DNA from: CAVSWT01 sp963731745
GTDB taxonomy: Bacteria; Bacteroidota; Ignavibacteria; Ignavibacteriales; Ignavibacteriaceae
Direction: 5' to 3'
Assembly (NCBI GenBank): GCA_963731745.1
Contig: CAVSWT010000025.1
Coordinates: forward strand, 102,562 to 166,561
Length of the DNA: 64,000 nt
Below the pieces are notes generated by a model. That model was not told the DNA's origin and ran no database searches. It saw only the letters and a program-made list of their open reading frames with translations. The translations under genes were made by a program, and so were the position numbers. Below, in pieces: positions 9,289 through 19,226 of this stretch (the stretch's first letter is position 1; every line of letters starts with the position of its first letter).

Positions 9289-11544
9289 ATGAACAAACCC
9301 ATATTTAGTCTTGTCAATTTTTTAGTAATAGCTGCTGTTATCTTTTTATTTGGTTTTAAAATTGATTGCAATGCACAAAAATTAAATCCACACAAAAACT
9401 TTGCTATCATTGATCCGGGCGATTCTCCTCGACAAATAATAAAGAAAGCCGCGAACGTTACTCCTTCCATTCGCCAGTATGATTGGCAAAGATTAGAGTT
9501 GACTGGTTTTATCCATTTTGGAATAAACACTTTTGATAGAGTTGAATGGGGACAAAAAAATATTGACATTTCAAAATTTAATCCAAAGCAGATTGATGTT
9601 AAGCAATGGGTAAAGGTTTTTAAAGATGCTGGAATAAAGCTTATTATTCTTACCGCAAAACATCATGATGGATTTTGCCTTTGGCCGACTAAGTACACAA
9701 AATTGAATATCTCCAATACACCTTTTCAAAATGGTAAAGGAGATATTGTTAGAGATCTCTCAACCGCTTGCCATGAAGCCGGATTAAAATTTGGGGTTTA
9801 TCTTTCTCCTTGGGATATGCACGAAAAAACCTATGGAACAGATGATTACAACCAGCATTTTTTAAATCAGTTAACAGAATTGTTAACTAATTACGGAGAG
9901 ATATCTGAAGTTTGGTTTGACGGTGCGAATGGAGAAGGAGCAAATGGTAAAAAACAAAATTACAGTTGGCAGGCTTATTATAAATTAATTCGCAAGCTCC
10001 AGCCAAGCGCTGTGATAGCTGTAATGGGGCCGGATGTCAGGTGGGTTGGAACAGAATCAGGTTATGGAAGACAAACCGAATGGAGCGTTTTACCAGGTGC
10101 AAATTTGAATACTGAAAATATTGCAGCAAATTCACAACAGCAATCATTGGATGTAGCATTTGTTCCGCATGATTTAATGGATGAAGATTTAGGAAGCAGA
10201 GAAAAAATTGAAAAAGCTTCATCTTTAATTTGGTATCCTGCAGAAGTTGATGTTTCAATTAGGCCTCGCTGGTTTTATAATTCTGATGATGATGAATTAG
10301 TTAAATCACCGCTTAAGCTGGTAGATATCTATTATAATTCGGTCGGCTTGAACGGAGTTTTATTGTTAAATGTTCCGCCCGATACTAATGGTTTGATAAC
10401 TAAATATGATATAAAAGCCTTGAGAGGAATGCGTTATATTCTTGATGAAACTTTTAAAAATAATTTAGCGAAAACTGCCAATGTTACTTCATCAAGTGAG
10501 AAGGAAGGAAATGAAGCGAACAATATTTTAGATGGTAATCCAGATACATATTGGACAACTGCTGATACTGCAAGCGAAGCTTCAATAGAAATAAAATTCG
10601 ATTCTGAGAAAACTTTTAACAGAGCGATGCTGCAAGAAAATATTTTAGCCGGCCAGAGAGTTGAAAAATTTAATTTGGAATTTTGGGATGGATTAAAATG
10701 GGTTAATTTTATTAAGGGAACAACAGTCGGCTACAAAAGACTATTCAGATTTGATCCGGTAACTACAAACAAAGTTAAAATTTCTATCGATCAATGCCGC
10801 ACCAATCCAACATTGTCTTCATTCGGATTGTATATGGCTCCTCCGGAAATAAGATTTGAACCTAATGGCGGCCCTTTCGAGAATAGCACTTATTTTAAAA
10901 TATCAAGCGATGATAAAAATGCTGCAATTTATTATACGCTTGATGGAAGCATTCCAAATGAAAATTCTAGAAGATTTTTTGATAGTATTTTTACTGATAA
11001 AAGTACGACTGTTACTGCGATTGCTATTTCAAAAGATGGTGTAAAAGGTTTACCGTCAACCACATCATTTAATAAAGCAAAATATAAAATCACATTAAAT
11101 AATAATTATGATCAAAAATATTCCGGCGGCGGCAAATATGCTTTGGTCGATGGAGTCCATGGCAGCACAAATTTCGCAGATGGGAAGTGGCAAGGATATA
11201 ATGGATCTGATTTTGACGCAGTTATTGATTTGGGCGAAATAAAAAACATAAATAAGATTTCATCTACTTTTTTAAGTGATGTAAATTCATTCATATTCTT
11301 ACCGACTTCCGTTGAATATTTAGTTTCGGATGATGCGAATGATTATAAGAAACTTTGTGATTTAAAAAATGTGATTTCCGAAAAGGATAAAAAAGCATTT
11401 ATTCATTCATTTGATTTTAGCACCAAAAATATTTCAGCGAGATTTATTCAAATCAAAGCAAAAAATATTGGAGTTTGTCCAAAGTGGCATAAAGGCGCGG
11501 GCGAAAAAGCCTGGCTCTTTATAGATGAAATAACTGTAGAATGA
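9289..11544 (+). CDS. GH29 alpha-L-fucosidase with two F5/8C-like modules
   Basis: A 751-residue multidomain fucosidase. After a signal anchor (MNKPIFSLVNFLVIAAVIFLFG) the catalytic domain spans about residues 60-395, with GFIHFGINTFDRVEWG, TAKHHDGFCLWPTKYT and nucleophile Asp211 in EVWFDGANGEG. It continues with a first F5/8 type C-like domain (about 395-520, KTANVTSSS to SSFGLYMAPP), a chitobiase/FN3-like sandwich (about 521-600, IYYTLDGSIPN) and a second F5/8C-like module (about 604-751) ending DEITVE. The last module is the one shared with the GH20 and DUF4838 proteins. The carbohydrate-binding modules suggest action on complex or surface-bound glycans. There is no T9SS tail. A 102-base gap before it holds no recognisable terminator. 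Confidence 0.9.
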   Translation: MNKPIFSLVNFLVIAAVIFLFGFKIDCNAQKLNPHKNFAIIDPGDSPRQIIKKAANVTPSIRQYDWQRLELTGFIHFGINTFDRVEWGQKNIDISKFNPKQIDVKQWVKVFKDAGIKLIILTAKHHDGFCLWPTKYTKLNISNTPFQNGKGDIVRDLSTACHEAGLKFGVYLSPWDMHEKTYGTDDYNQHFLNQLTELLTNYGEISEVWFDGANGEGANGKKQNYSWQAYYKLIRKLQPSAVIAVMGPDVRWVGTESGYGRQTEWSVLPGANLNTENIAANSQQQSLDVAFVPHDLMDEDLGSREKIEKASSLIWYPAEVDVSIRPRWFYNSDDDELVKSPLKLVDIYYNSVGLNGVLLLNVPPDTNGLITKYDIKALRGMRYILDETFKNNLAKTANVTSSSEKEGNEANNILDGNPDTYWTTADTASEASIEIKFDSEKTFNRAMLQENILAGQRVEKFNLEFWDGLKWVNFIKGTTVGYKRLFRFDPVTTNKVKISIDQCRTNPTLSSFGLYMAPPEIRFEPNGGPFENSTYFKISSDDKNAAIYYTLDGSIPNENSRRFFDSIFTDKSTTVTAIAISKDGVKGLPSTTSFNKAKYKITLNNNYDQKYSGGGKYALVDGVHGSTNFADGKWQGYNGSDFDAVIDLGEIKNINKISSTFLSDVNSFIFLPTSVEYLVSDDANDYKKLCDLKNVISEKDKKAFIHSFDFSTKNISARFIQIKAKNIGVCPKWHKGAGEKAWLFIDEITVE

Positions 11545-11582
11545 ATTAAACTATTGCGTCAACAAAAATAGGTGGACCAAAA

Positions 11583-14500
11583 ATGATTTTAAAAAAAATA
11601 AAATTATTTGTTTTTTCATTAGTATGCTTTAACGTAATTATCTATTCTCAATACAACGGAATTAATATTGATGATTATATTCAAGATCCCGAAGTTATTG
11701 AAGTAAATCAATTAGATAAGACAAATCTATTAATCCCCTTTAATAATTTTGATTCAGCAGTAAAAGAAAATCAGCAGGAATCATCATATTACAAATCATT
11801 AAACGGGAAATGGAAATTTCATTTTGAAGAGACACCTTACTCTTTCCCAACTAATTTTTTTACAAAAGACTTTAAAGATGTCACTTGGAAAGAAATTAAT
11901 GTCCCTGGTGATTGGCAGCTGCAAGGTTATGATCATTTGATGTATAGAAATATCCCCATGGAATTTTATCCATATGATCCTCCTAATGTTCCGAAAGAAA
12001 TAAATCCTACCGGATGTTATAGAAGATCTTTTAACATTCCTAAAGAATGGACAAATAGAAAAACAATTCTGCATTTTGACGGAGTAAAATCTTGTGCGTT
12101 TGTTTGGGTTAACGGAAACTTTGTGGGATATGATGAAGGTTCAATGACACCCGCCGAATATGATATTTCAAAATACTTAAATGAAAAAAATAATCAGATT
12201 ACAGTTTTGGTTACAAGGTGGAGCAGCGGCTCTTACTTAGAAGATCAGGATATGTGGCGTTTCTCGGGAATATTTAGAGATGTTTATTTATACTCAAAGC
12301 CAATTATTTCGTTTAAAGATCTTTTTGTTCAAACCGATTTTGATGATGAATATAAAAATGCAACACTAACAATAAACTTAAAATTGAGCAATGCTGATGG
12401 TAAAAATTATAAAGTAAAATATTCATTACTTGATGAAGAAGAAAAGGAAATTGCAAGTGAATCATTTGAGACATTAAAAAAAGACTCATTATCAATTTCA
12501 AAGTTAATTAACAATCCTCATCAGTGGTCAGATGAGAGACCATACCTTTATACTTTAGTGATTGAATTAATCAATAATCAAAATAATGTAGTTGAGGTTA
12601 ACAAGAAAAAAATTGGATTCCGCGAACTAAAAATGATAAACGGTTTAGCTTGCTTAAATGGAAAACCATTAGTCATTAGAGGAGTAAATCGTCATGAACA
12701 TCATCCTGATTTTGGCCGCGCAATTACTAAAGATATGATGGTTAAAGATATTTTGTTAATGAAACAAAATAATATTAATTCAGTTCGAACTTGTCATTAT
12801 CCAAACTCACCTGTATGGTATGATTTGTGCGACGAATACGGAATTCTACTTATGGATGAAGTAAATGCCGAATGCCATTATTCTGAAAGTAATTTTTCAT
12901 CGAGAGAAAATTATTTTAAATCCTATATGGATAGATTCATTGGAATGGTGCAAAGGGATAAAAATCATCCTTCAGTTATTATCTGGAGCACCGGAAATGA
13001 ATGCGGTTTGGGCAAGCCTCATTATATGATGAACGATTATGCCAGGGCAAATGACCCAACCAGATTTGTAATGCATCAATCAAATGTGCCTGATGGAGAA
13101 GCTCCGTATGTTGATATTATTGGGCCCCGCTATCCCACGCCTTCTACACTTCAGCATATTGGATTAACTTCAAACAAGCCTGTTGTTATGGGAGAATATG
13201 AACATGCAATGGGAAACAGTGTTGGTCATTTTGATGAATTCTGGAATATGATTTATGCTTTACCGAAGCTTCAGGGCGGATATATTTGGGATTGGGTTGA
13301 TCAAGGATTGAATGAAGAATTAACGTTAATAAAAGATAAATCAAAATATAATATTCAAACCGCCATAATGGGCAGGCCTGAAATAATTAATGGAGTTTCA
13401 GGAAATGCAATCAAGTTAAGCGGTTTGGATGATTGGGTTGAAGTATATAATGATCCAATTTTTGATTCACTCTACAATTCACTTGAAATAGATTTTGCAA
13501 TCAAAGCAGATAAATGGTATCCGCCAAATACAATTATTTCCAGAGCCAGTCAATTTGGAATTAGACAGCCCTCAGCAGATTCATTAAGTTTTTATATTAA
13601 TAATTATAAGAATTGTGTTACGGTTGCTGTCCCGGATGATTGGACAACTAAGTGGCATAAAGTAAAAGCTGTATTTAATGGAGAGGAAATAAAATTATTT
13701 ATAGATGATAAATTAAAAGGAACAAAAAAATATCAATGGCATTTAATGTATTCGCACTATCCGATTAATATCGGACGGAATATGGAAACTGATGCCGAGC
13801 AGCATACTGGCTGGATTTCAAATTGTGCAATCGACGAAGTAAAAATTTATAAAGATCTAAATGAAAACGAATTAATTTTTAGTTTGGATTTTGAAGATTT
13901 AAGTAAAAAAGTAACCGCTGATTTTTACGGTTCAAGTTCTTTTGATTGCAATGGATTGATTTTCAGTAACAGGAGTTCCACAGCCTGAACTTTATCAAGT
14001 TAAAAAAAGCCAATCCCCAATCCGATTTGAACTAGCTGATGAAAAAACTGCCAAAGTAAAAATTAAAAATTATTATAACTTTACTGATTTAAGTGAGTTT
14101 AATTTTAATTGGTTCCTTTATGAACATGGCAAGTTGATAACTAATGGAAAAGTTGATGTGAATTGTAAACCGCTTACTGATGTGACTGTTAATTTACCTG
14201 TTGATTTAAATGTAAACGGAAATGAAAAAATTCTAGAAATAGATGCTGTTTTAAAAGATTCACAATCCTGGGCTAAGGCCGGACATGAAGTTGCATTTGA
14301 ACAATTTCAAATCCCTGGCAAAAATCAAGATTTTTCTTTTAAGGACGATAACTTAAAAACAAATTTGATTGAAAATGATGAAGAGCTTTTATTCAAATCC
14401 GGCGCCTTTACTTTTAGTGTAAATAAAAAGAGCTGTGAAATCACGTTAACATCTGATAAATCTTCCGAAGTTAAATCAATCGGTCCAAACTTAAATGTGT

Positions 14501-15234
14501 GGAGAGCGCCTATTTCAAATGAAGTGGTTAACTGGGGAAAAGCTGAAGCTGAAGATTGGTATTCAATTGGTTTGAACAGATTGGAACTTGATTCATTAAC
14601 ACTTAAATATTCTAAAACTTCTAATCAACTGGAAGTTTATGTAAAGCAATTTTATAGAGCACCGGGAAACAATGACCTGGTTATAAATAATTTTAACTAC
14701 ACTTTTTTAGAGAACGGGTTATTAAAAATTAATCAGCAGGTAGAGTTTTTAGGATCATTTCATGTCGATTGGCTGCCGCGTGTGGGAATGAAATTTAACC
14801 TGGCAAAAACTTTTAATAAAGTTAAGTGGCTTGGGCGGGGTCCTTTTGAAAATTATCCTGATAGAAAAACCGGCGCAAAAATAGGCTGGTATGATTTGCC
14901 TGTCGATTCATTTTTTGTTCCTTATGTAGTCCCTCAAGATTACGGAAACAGAAGTGATGTTAAAGAATTGCAAATAATAAGTAATGATGGCAGCAGTATC
15001 AATATTTATTCCGAAGATAAAATTAATTTTTCAGTTACTCCTTTTTCAAATCTGGATAGAACGGTTTATCCGTTTCAGCTTAAAACCGGGAAATACTTAA
15101 CTTTAAATATTGATAATAAAATTGCCGGACTGGGAGGTACGCCAGTTCCATTGATGCCGGCTTATAGAGTCTATCCAGAAAAATATAATTATACGGTTTA
15201 TTTATTGGTTAAGGAAAATTCTTCTGATAAATAA
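11583..15234 (+). pseudogene. GH2 beta-galactosidase with inserted LamG-like domain, one frameshift
   Basis: Two adjoining frames together make one LacZ-type enzyme of about 1215 residues. The first part (to 13988) has a signal peptide, the sugar-binding and immunoglobulin-like GH2 domains, and the TIM barrel with acid/base Glu473 (STGNECG) and nucleophile Glu538 (VMGEYEHAMGNS). A LamG/concanavalin-like domain is inserted after the barrel, at about residues 595-770. The frame shifts by one base at about 13971: the matching continuation GVPQPELYQVKK starts at 13972 in the next frame, and the C-terminal beta-sandwich ends at 15234 (AGLGGTPVPLMPAYRV). The isolated single indel in otherwise well-preserved coding suggests a sequence error or very recent mutation. 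The enzyme would remove beta-linked galactose. Its start follows AGGTGG. Confidence 0.85.
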
Positions 15235-15447
15235 ATTTTTTGATGAGCTGCAATAATGCTTATAAACTATTGACAGCTTTATTAGCTCAATTTTCATAAA
15301 TGCTTTAAGCTATTAATAATATTGATTGCTACTTTATATTTATTGTAGTAAATTGATTACCACACATTCCTGAAATACATTTTTCCCCGCCTGACCATTT
15401 ACTAGTATATAATTTTTTTCTATTTAAAAACTTCATGAAATAAATTT

Positions 15448-16230
15448 ATGAAAAAAAATATAGAATTCGATAAAGGTCCAACTAAAGTAATTGCAAAACT
15501 TTTTGCTTCAGCACCTGATTACACAAATCATAAAGAAAGTTTTTGGTATGATTGGGGGCCGGTTTTTTACCGTGGACGCTTAGACAAAAGCGCCAAAGTT
15601 TTATGCGTTGCTTCTGATCCTGGTCCAACTGAAAGAATTGGCTGTAGGGCTTTGATTGGAAATGCAGGTCAAAGAGTTCAAGGATTTTTAGCAAAGCTCG
15701 GCATAACTCAATCCTATTTATGTTTGAATGCATTAATATACGCTTTATATCCAAGTCAATTAGGCAAAGCAAAAAAAATTATTGAAGAACCTGAACAGAC
15801 AAAATGGAGAAACAAATTGTTTAATAAGGTAACCGGTGATAAGCTTCAGGCAATAATTGCATTTGGAATAAATGCTCAAGAAGCAGTTAATCTTTGGCCT
15901 GATAAAGGGAATGTTTCAGTGTTTAATACTTATCATCCAAGCTATCATGATCCGGTAAAACTAATTAACGCTTGGCGTGATTTAATATTGCAGCTTAAAG
16001 ATGTTGTAACTCCTGACGCAGATGGAAATGTTAATTTGCCAAATTATGGTGCAAAATTTTCTGAAGATGATTATGCTCCAATTCCTAAAAGAGATTTACC
16101 TTTTGGATTTCCGGAATGGTTTGGCGATGACAGATGGGGTAGAACCGGCAAACCGAAACATAACAATTGTGTTTCAAGGCCGAACCCGGATGATCGTCAT
16201 ACTTTAATTTGGATTGCTCCTCAATCTTAA
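15448..16230 (+). CDS. Uracil-DNA glycosylase superfamily protein
   Basis: A 260-residue soluble protein. Residues about 48-90 match motif 1 of the uracil-DNA glycosylase superfamily: VLCVASDPGPTE with Asp57, followed by ALIGNAGQRVQGFLAKLGI. Residues about 100-165 include IIAFGINAQEAV and the motif-2-like YHPSYHD with His163. The iron-sulfur cysteines of family 4 enzymes are not evident. Members excise damaged or modified bases from DNA, and at least one superfamily member (Brig1) is an anti-phage glycosylase; whether this one cuts uracil is unknown. The C-terminal 70 residues (PKRDLPFGFPEWFGDDRWGR onward) are not part of the core fold I recognise. It lies 213 bases after the galactosidase and 20 bases before the amidohydrolase, with which it probably forms an operon. 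Confidence 0.75.
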   Translation: MKKNIEFDKGPTKVIAKLFASAPDYTNHKESFWYDWGPVFYRGRLDKSAKVLCVASDPGPTERIGCRALIGNAGQRVQGFLAKLGITQSYLCLNALIYALYPSQLGKAKKIIEEPEQTKWRNKLFNKVTGDKLQAIIAFGINAQEAVNLWPDKGNVSVFNTYHPSYHDPVKLINAWRDLILQLKDVVTPDADGNVNLPNYGAKFSEDDYAPIPKRDLPFGFPEWFGDDRWGRTGKPKHNNCVSRPNPDDRHTLIWIAPQS

Positions 16231-16250
16231 AAACTAAGAGTAATAAAATT

Positions 16251-17879
16251 ATGGCTAAAAAACCTATCGATCCTTTGTCAGGACCAAAATATATTCTTAA
16301 TGGCAAAATAGTTACAATGGATGAAAATTATTCCGTGATAAGCAGTGGAAATATTTTTATTGAAAATGGAGAAATAAAATACGTTCAAAAGAAAAAAGAA
16401 ATTTTTCCGGATGAATTTAAAAATGCTCCAATAATAAAAACCGGCGGAACAATTTATCCGGGTTTGATTGAACTGCATAATCATTTAAGTTATAATATTC
16501 TTCCTTTATGGAATGTCCCTAAAACTTTTACTAACCGTGATCAATGGGGCGGCATACCGGAATATAGAAAATTAATTAGCGGACCTATGCAGGTAATGGG
16601 GAAGACTCCTGGTTACGTTCAAGCCATAGTAAGATACGTTGAAGCTAAATGTCTTCTTGGCGGAACTACAACTTCTCAAGGAATTGCTTTATACAGCAAC
16701 AATGGAATTCAAAAATATTACAGAGGAATTGTAAGAAATGTCGAACAGACAGATGAACCAGATTTGCCTGAAGCACTCTCAAAGATTTCAGATGTTGAAG
16801 CTAGCGACGCTGTCAAATTTTTAAGTCGACTTCAAAAAAGCAGCTGCCTGCTTCTTCATTTAAGCGAGGGATTAGACGCAAGAGCTCATCAGCATTTTGA
16901 AGCTTTGAAATTAGAAAACGGGAGCTGGGCATTGTGGAAATCACTCGCAGGAATTCATTCCGCGGCACTCACAAAAGCAGACTTTGAAATATTAAAAAAC
17001 TTTGGTGCTTCAATAGTTTGGTCACCGTTAAGTAATTTATTGCTTTACGGCGGCACGGCAAAAATAAAAGATGCTAAAGACAGCGGCGTATTAACTGGCC
17101 TCGGTTCTGATTGGTCTCCTTCCGGAAGTAAAAGCGTTTTTAATGAATTAAAAATTGCTAAGCTATATTCAAAAAACAACGGAGACATTTTTTCAGATAG
17201 AGAATTACTTGAATTAGTTACTACCAATGCCGCAAAAATTTTAAAGTGGGATAATCTAATCGGAAACATTAAACCAGGTAAAAGAGCTGATCTATTAGTG
17301 TTGAAAGGTGTTAGAGGCGATCCGTACGCAAGATTGCTGAATAGTTCCGAAAAAGCTATTAGTATGGTAATCATAAATGGAGTACCAAGATATGGTTTAG
17401 TAAGTTTGATGAAAAAATTTGGCAATGGTTCGGAGAGTTGGAAGATTGGAAGAGCGAAGAGAATTTTAAATTTGAATCAAGAAACTCAGGATTTAGCAGT
17501 TGGTTCAATTTCACTAAAAAATGCAAAAGATCTATTAACGAATGGATTGAAAAATTTAATAAATCTTTCTAAAGATTTAGAGAAACAAATTATTCCAATG
17601 ATGAGCATCGCAAAGCCCGCGGCAACAAGTTGGTTTTTAGTTTTAGATCATAATGAACTAGAAGGTGAGGCGAAGCGGCCGCATATACCTTTAAATAATA
17701 ATCAGCCGACTGCAGCATTCTCCGTTCCAACTGCTTCAAAACCGATATCTGAAATTGTTGAGCCAATTAAACTGGATCCATTAACTGTGGCTGATGATAA
17801 ATATTTTTTTAATAATTTAAAGAATCAATTAAATCTACCGGATTATATTAAAAAGGATTTGCAGAAAATGTACAAGTAG
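16251..17879 (+). CDS. Amidohydrolase, deaminase/chlorohydrolase (ATZ/TRZ-like) type
   Basis: A 542-residue metal-dependent hydrolase. Metal-ligand candidates follow the expected order: HxH at His76/His78 (ELHNHLSYN), His203 (LLLHLSEG), His236 (GIHSAAL) and Asp287 (GLGSDW). The SNLLLYGG segment and the ending GNIKPGKRADLLVLKG are typical of the cytosine/guanine deaminase, SsnA and chlorohydrolase branch. ATG 16251 fits the N-terminus of the family better than the upstream in-frame codon at 16209, which would overlap the glycosylase gene. About 120 extra C-terminal residues (420-542) follow the composite domain and are unassigned. No signal peptide. Pairing with a base-excision-type glycosylase hints at processing of a nucleobase or nucleoside, but the substrate cannot be inferred. 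Confidence 0.8.
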   Translation: MAKKPIDPLSGPKYILNGKIVTMDENYSVISSGNIFIENGEIKYVQKKKEIFPDEFKNAPIIKTGGTIYPGLIELHNHLSYNILPLWNVPKTFTNRDQWGGIPEYRKLISGPMQVMGKTPGYVQAIVRYVEAKCLLGGTTTSQGIALYSNNGIQKYYRGIVRNVEQTDEPDLPEALSKISDVEASDAVKFLSRLQKSSCLLLHLSEGLDARAHQHFEALKLENGSWALWKSLAGIHSAALTKADFEILKNFGASIVWSPLSNLLLYGGTAKIKDAKDSGVLTGLGSDWSPSGSKSVFNELKIAKLYSKNNGDIFSDRELLELVTTNAAKILKWDNLIGNIKPGKRADLLVLKGVRGDPYARLLNSSEKAISMVIINGVPRYGLVSLMKKFGNGSESWKIGRAKRILNLNQETQDLAVGSISLKNAKDLLTNGLKNLINLSKDLEKQIIPMMSIAKPAATSWFLVLDHNELEGEAKRPHIPLNNNQPTAAFSVPTASKPISEIVEPIKLDPLTVADDKYFFNNLKNQLNLPDYIKKDLQKMYK

Positions 17880-17982
17880 GTGCGTTTATAAATTGTTAGT
17901 AAGATTCAATACTTAAGTAACTAAAGCATATTTATTGCTGCATTTGTTCTGATTTCAATTTCTAAAATCACTTTGTGTTAAT

Positions 17983-18966
17983 TCATTTTCTTTCATAGGC
18001 ATTAATAATTCTATCTATCATTTGATTAGATTCTTTTCTGATAATCATACGATTATGATTTTCCTCAAACCACGCTAAGGTTTTTTTGATACCTTCACTA
18101 AAAGGAACAACAGCTTTAAAATCCGGAACGAATGTTTTGATTTTGGTATTATCAAAAATTGCGCTTATTGACTTATCACCAATCAAAGAACCAATTAATG
18201 ATTTTTCTTCTTTGCAAATAAAATCAGATGCGATGTGAATTATATTCGGTTTAACTCCGGCAGCCGCCCCTATTGCCTCATAAATTTGATTCCAAGTTAA
18301 AATTTCATCTGAAGTAATATGAAAAGCATGTCCAATAGCTTGTTGATGCCCGAGCAAGCCGACGAATCCTTTCGCGAAGTCTTCTGCATATGTTATTGTC
18401 CACAGAGAAGACCCATCACCATGCACAATTATTTTTTTACCTTTTTTCATTCTATCTATTATGGTGTATTCTTTCCATCCTCCCATAATAGTCGGAATCA
18501 CAGTTTCATAAGTTAAAGAAGGCCTTACAATTGTGATCGGAAAATTTTCTTCACGATATGCTTCATTCAGTCTTTCTTCACAAGAAATTTTATTTTGAGA
18601 ATAATCCCAGTAAGGATTGGAAAGCGGTGTTGATTCTGTTATGATTGGATGAGTCGGCGGTTTTTGATATATCGATGCAGAACTTATAAAAATATATTGT
18701 TTTGTTTTATTTCGGAATAAATTAATATCGCGCTCAATTTCATCTTTTGTAAAAACTATCCAATTAACAACTACGTCCCAATTATGATTACTTAATTTTG
18801 ATTTTACATTCTCATCATTTATGTCGCCTTTTATAAATTTTGCTTTTGGAATTTTTACATCTTGTTTGCCGCGATTTAAAAGGTATAAATCAATTCCTTT
18901 TTCAACACAAAGTTTACTAACTGAAGTGCTGATATTTCCCGTCCCGCCGATAAATAAAACTTTCAA
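17983..18966 (-). CDS. NAD-dependent epimerase/dehydratase (extended SDR)
   Basis: A 327-residue cytoplasmic oxidoreductase or epimerase. The Rossmann nucleotide-binding motif is GGTGNIS at residues 7-13, the strand-3 acidic segment is KGDIND, and the catalytic pair is YSQNK near residue 142, preceded by the conserved serine region IFISSASIYQ. The start is TTG at 18964-18966, supported by an AAAGGAA Shine-Dalgarno just upstream; ATG is not available at the family N-terminus (KVLFIGGTG). It is the only clear minus-strand gene in the window and converges with the amidohydrolase. Similar proteins are found near sugar-catabolic genes, but the substrate is unknown. Confidence 0.85.
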   Translation of the reverse strand: MKVLFIGGTGNISTSVSKLCVEKGIDLYLLNRGKQDVKIPKAKFIKGDINDENVKSKLSNHNWDVVVNWIVFTKDEIERDINLFRNKTKQYIFISSASIYQKPPTHPIITESTPLSNPYWDYSQNKISCEERLNEAYREENFPITIVRPSLTYETVIPTIMGGWKEYTIIDRMKKGKKIIVHGDGSSLWTITYAEDFAKGFVGLLGHQQAIGHAFHITSDEILTWNQIYEAIGAAAGVKPNIIHIASDFICKEEKSLIGSLIGDKSISAIFDNTKIKTFVPDFKAVVPFSEGIKKTLAWFEENHNRMIIRKESNQMIDRIINAYERK

Positions 18967-19226
18967 TGTATTCCTTTCTTAATAAATATTCTTGAAAAGA
19001 TAAATTAAATTCTAACTTAAAGTATTACTGAATTAAAATAGAAAAAAATAATATCAAAAGTAATCGCAGCTTTAATTCAAGTACTAAACTCAAATTGGTT
19101 TATAAGCATTAAATTATTAGTGATGCGCAAAGAACCGGTAATTAAATCTCAATAATGAAACTATCTTTTTAATTCATTAATTTGGATATAGATTTTAATA
19201 TCACTTTAAAGAATAATTATTTTTCT

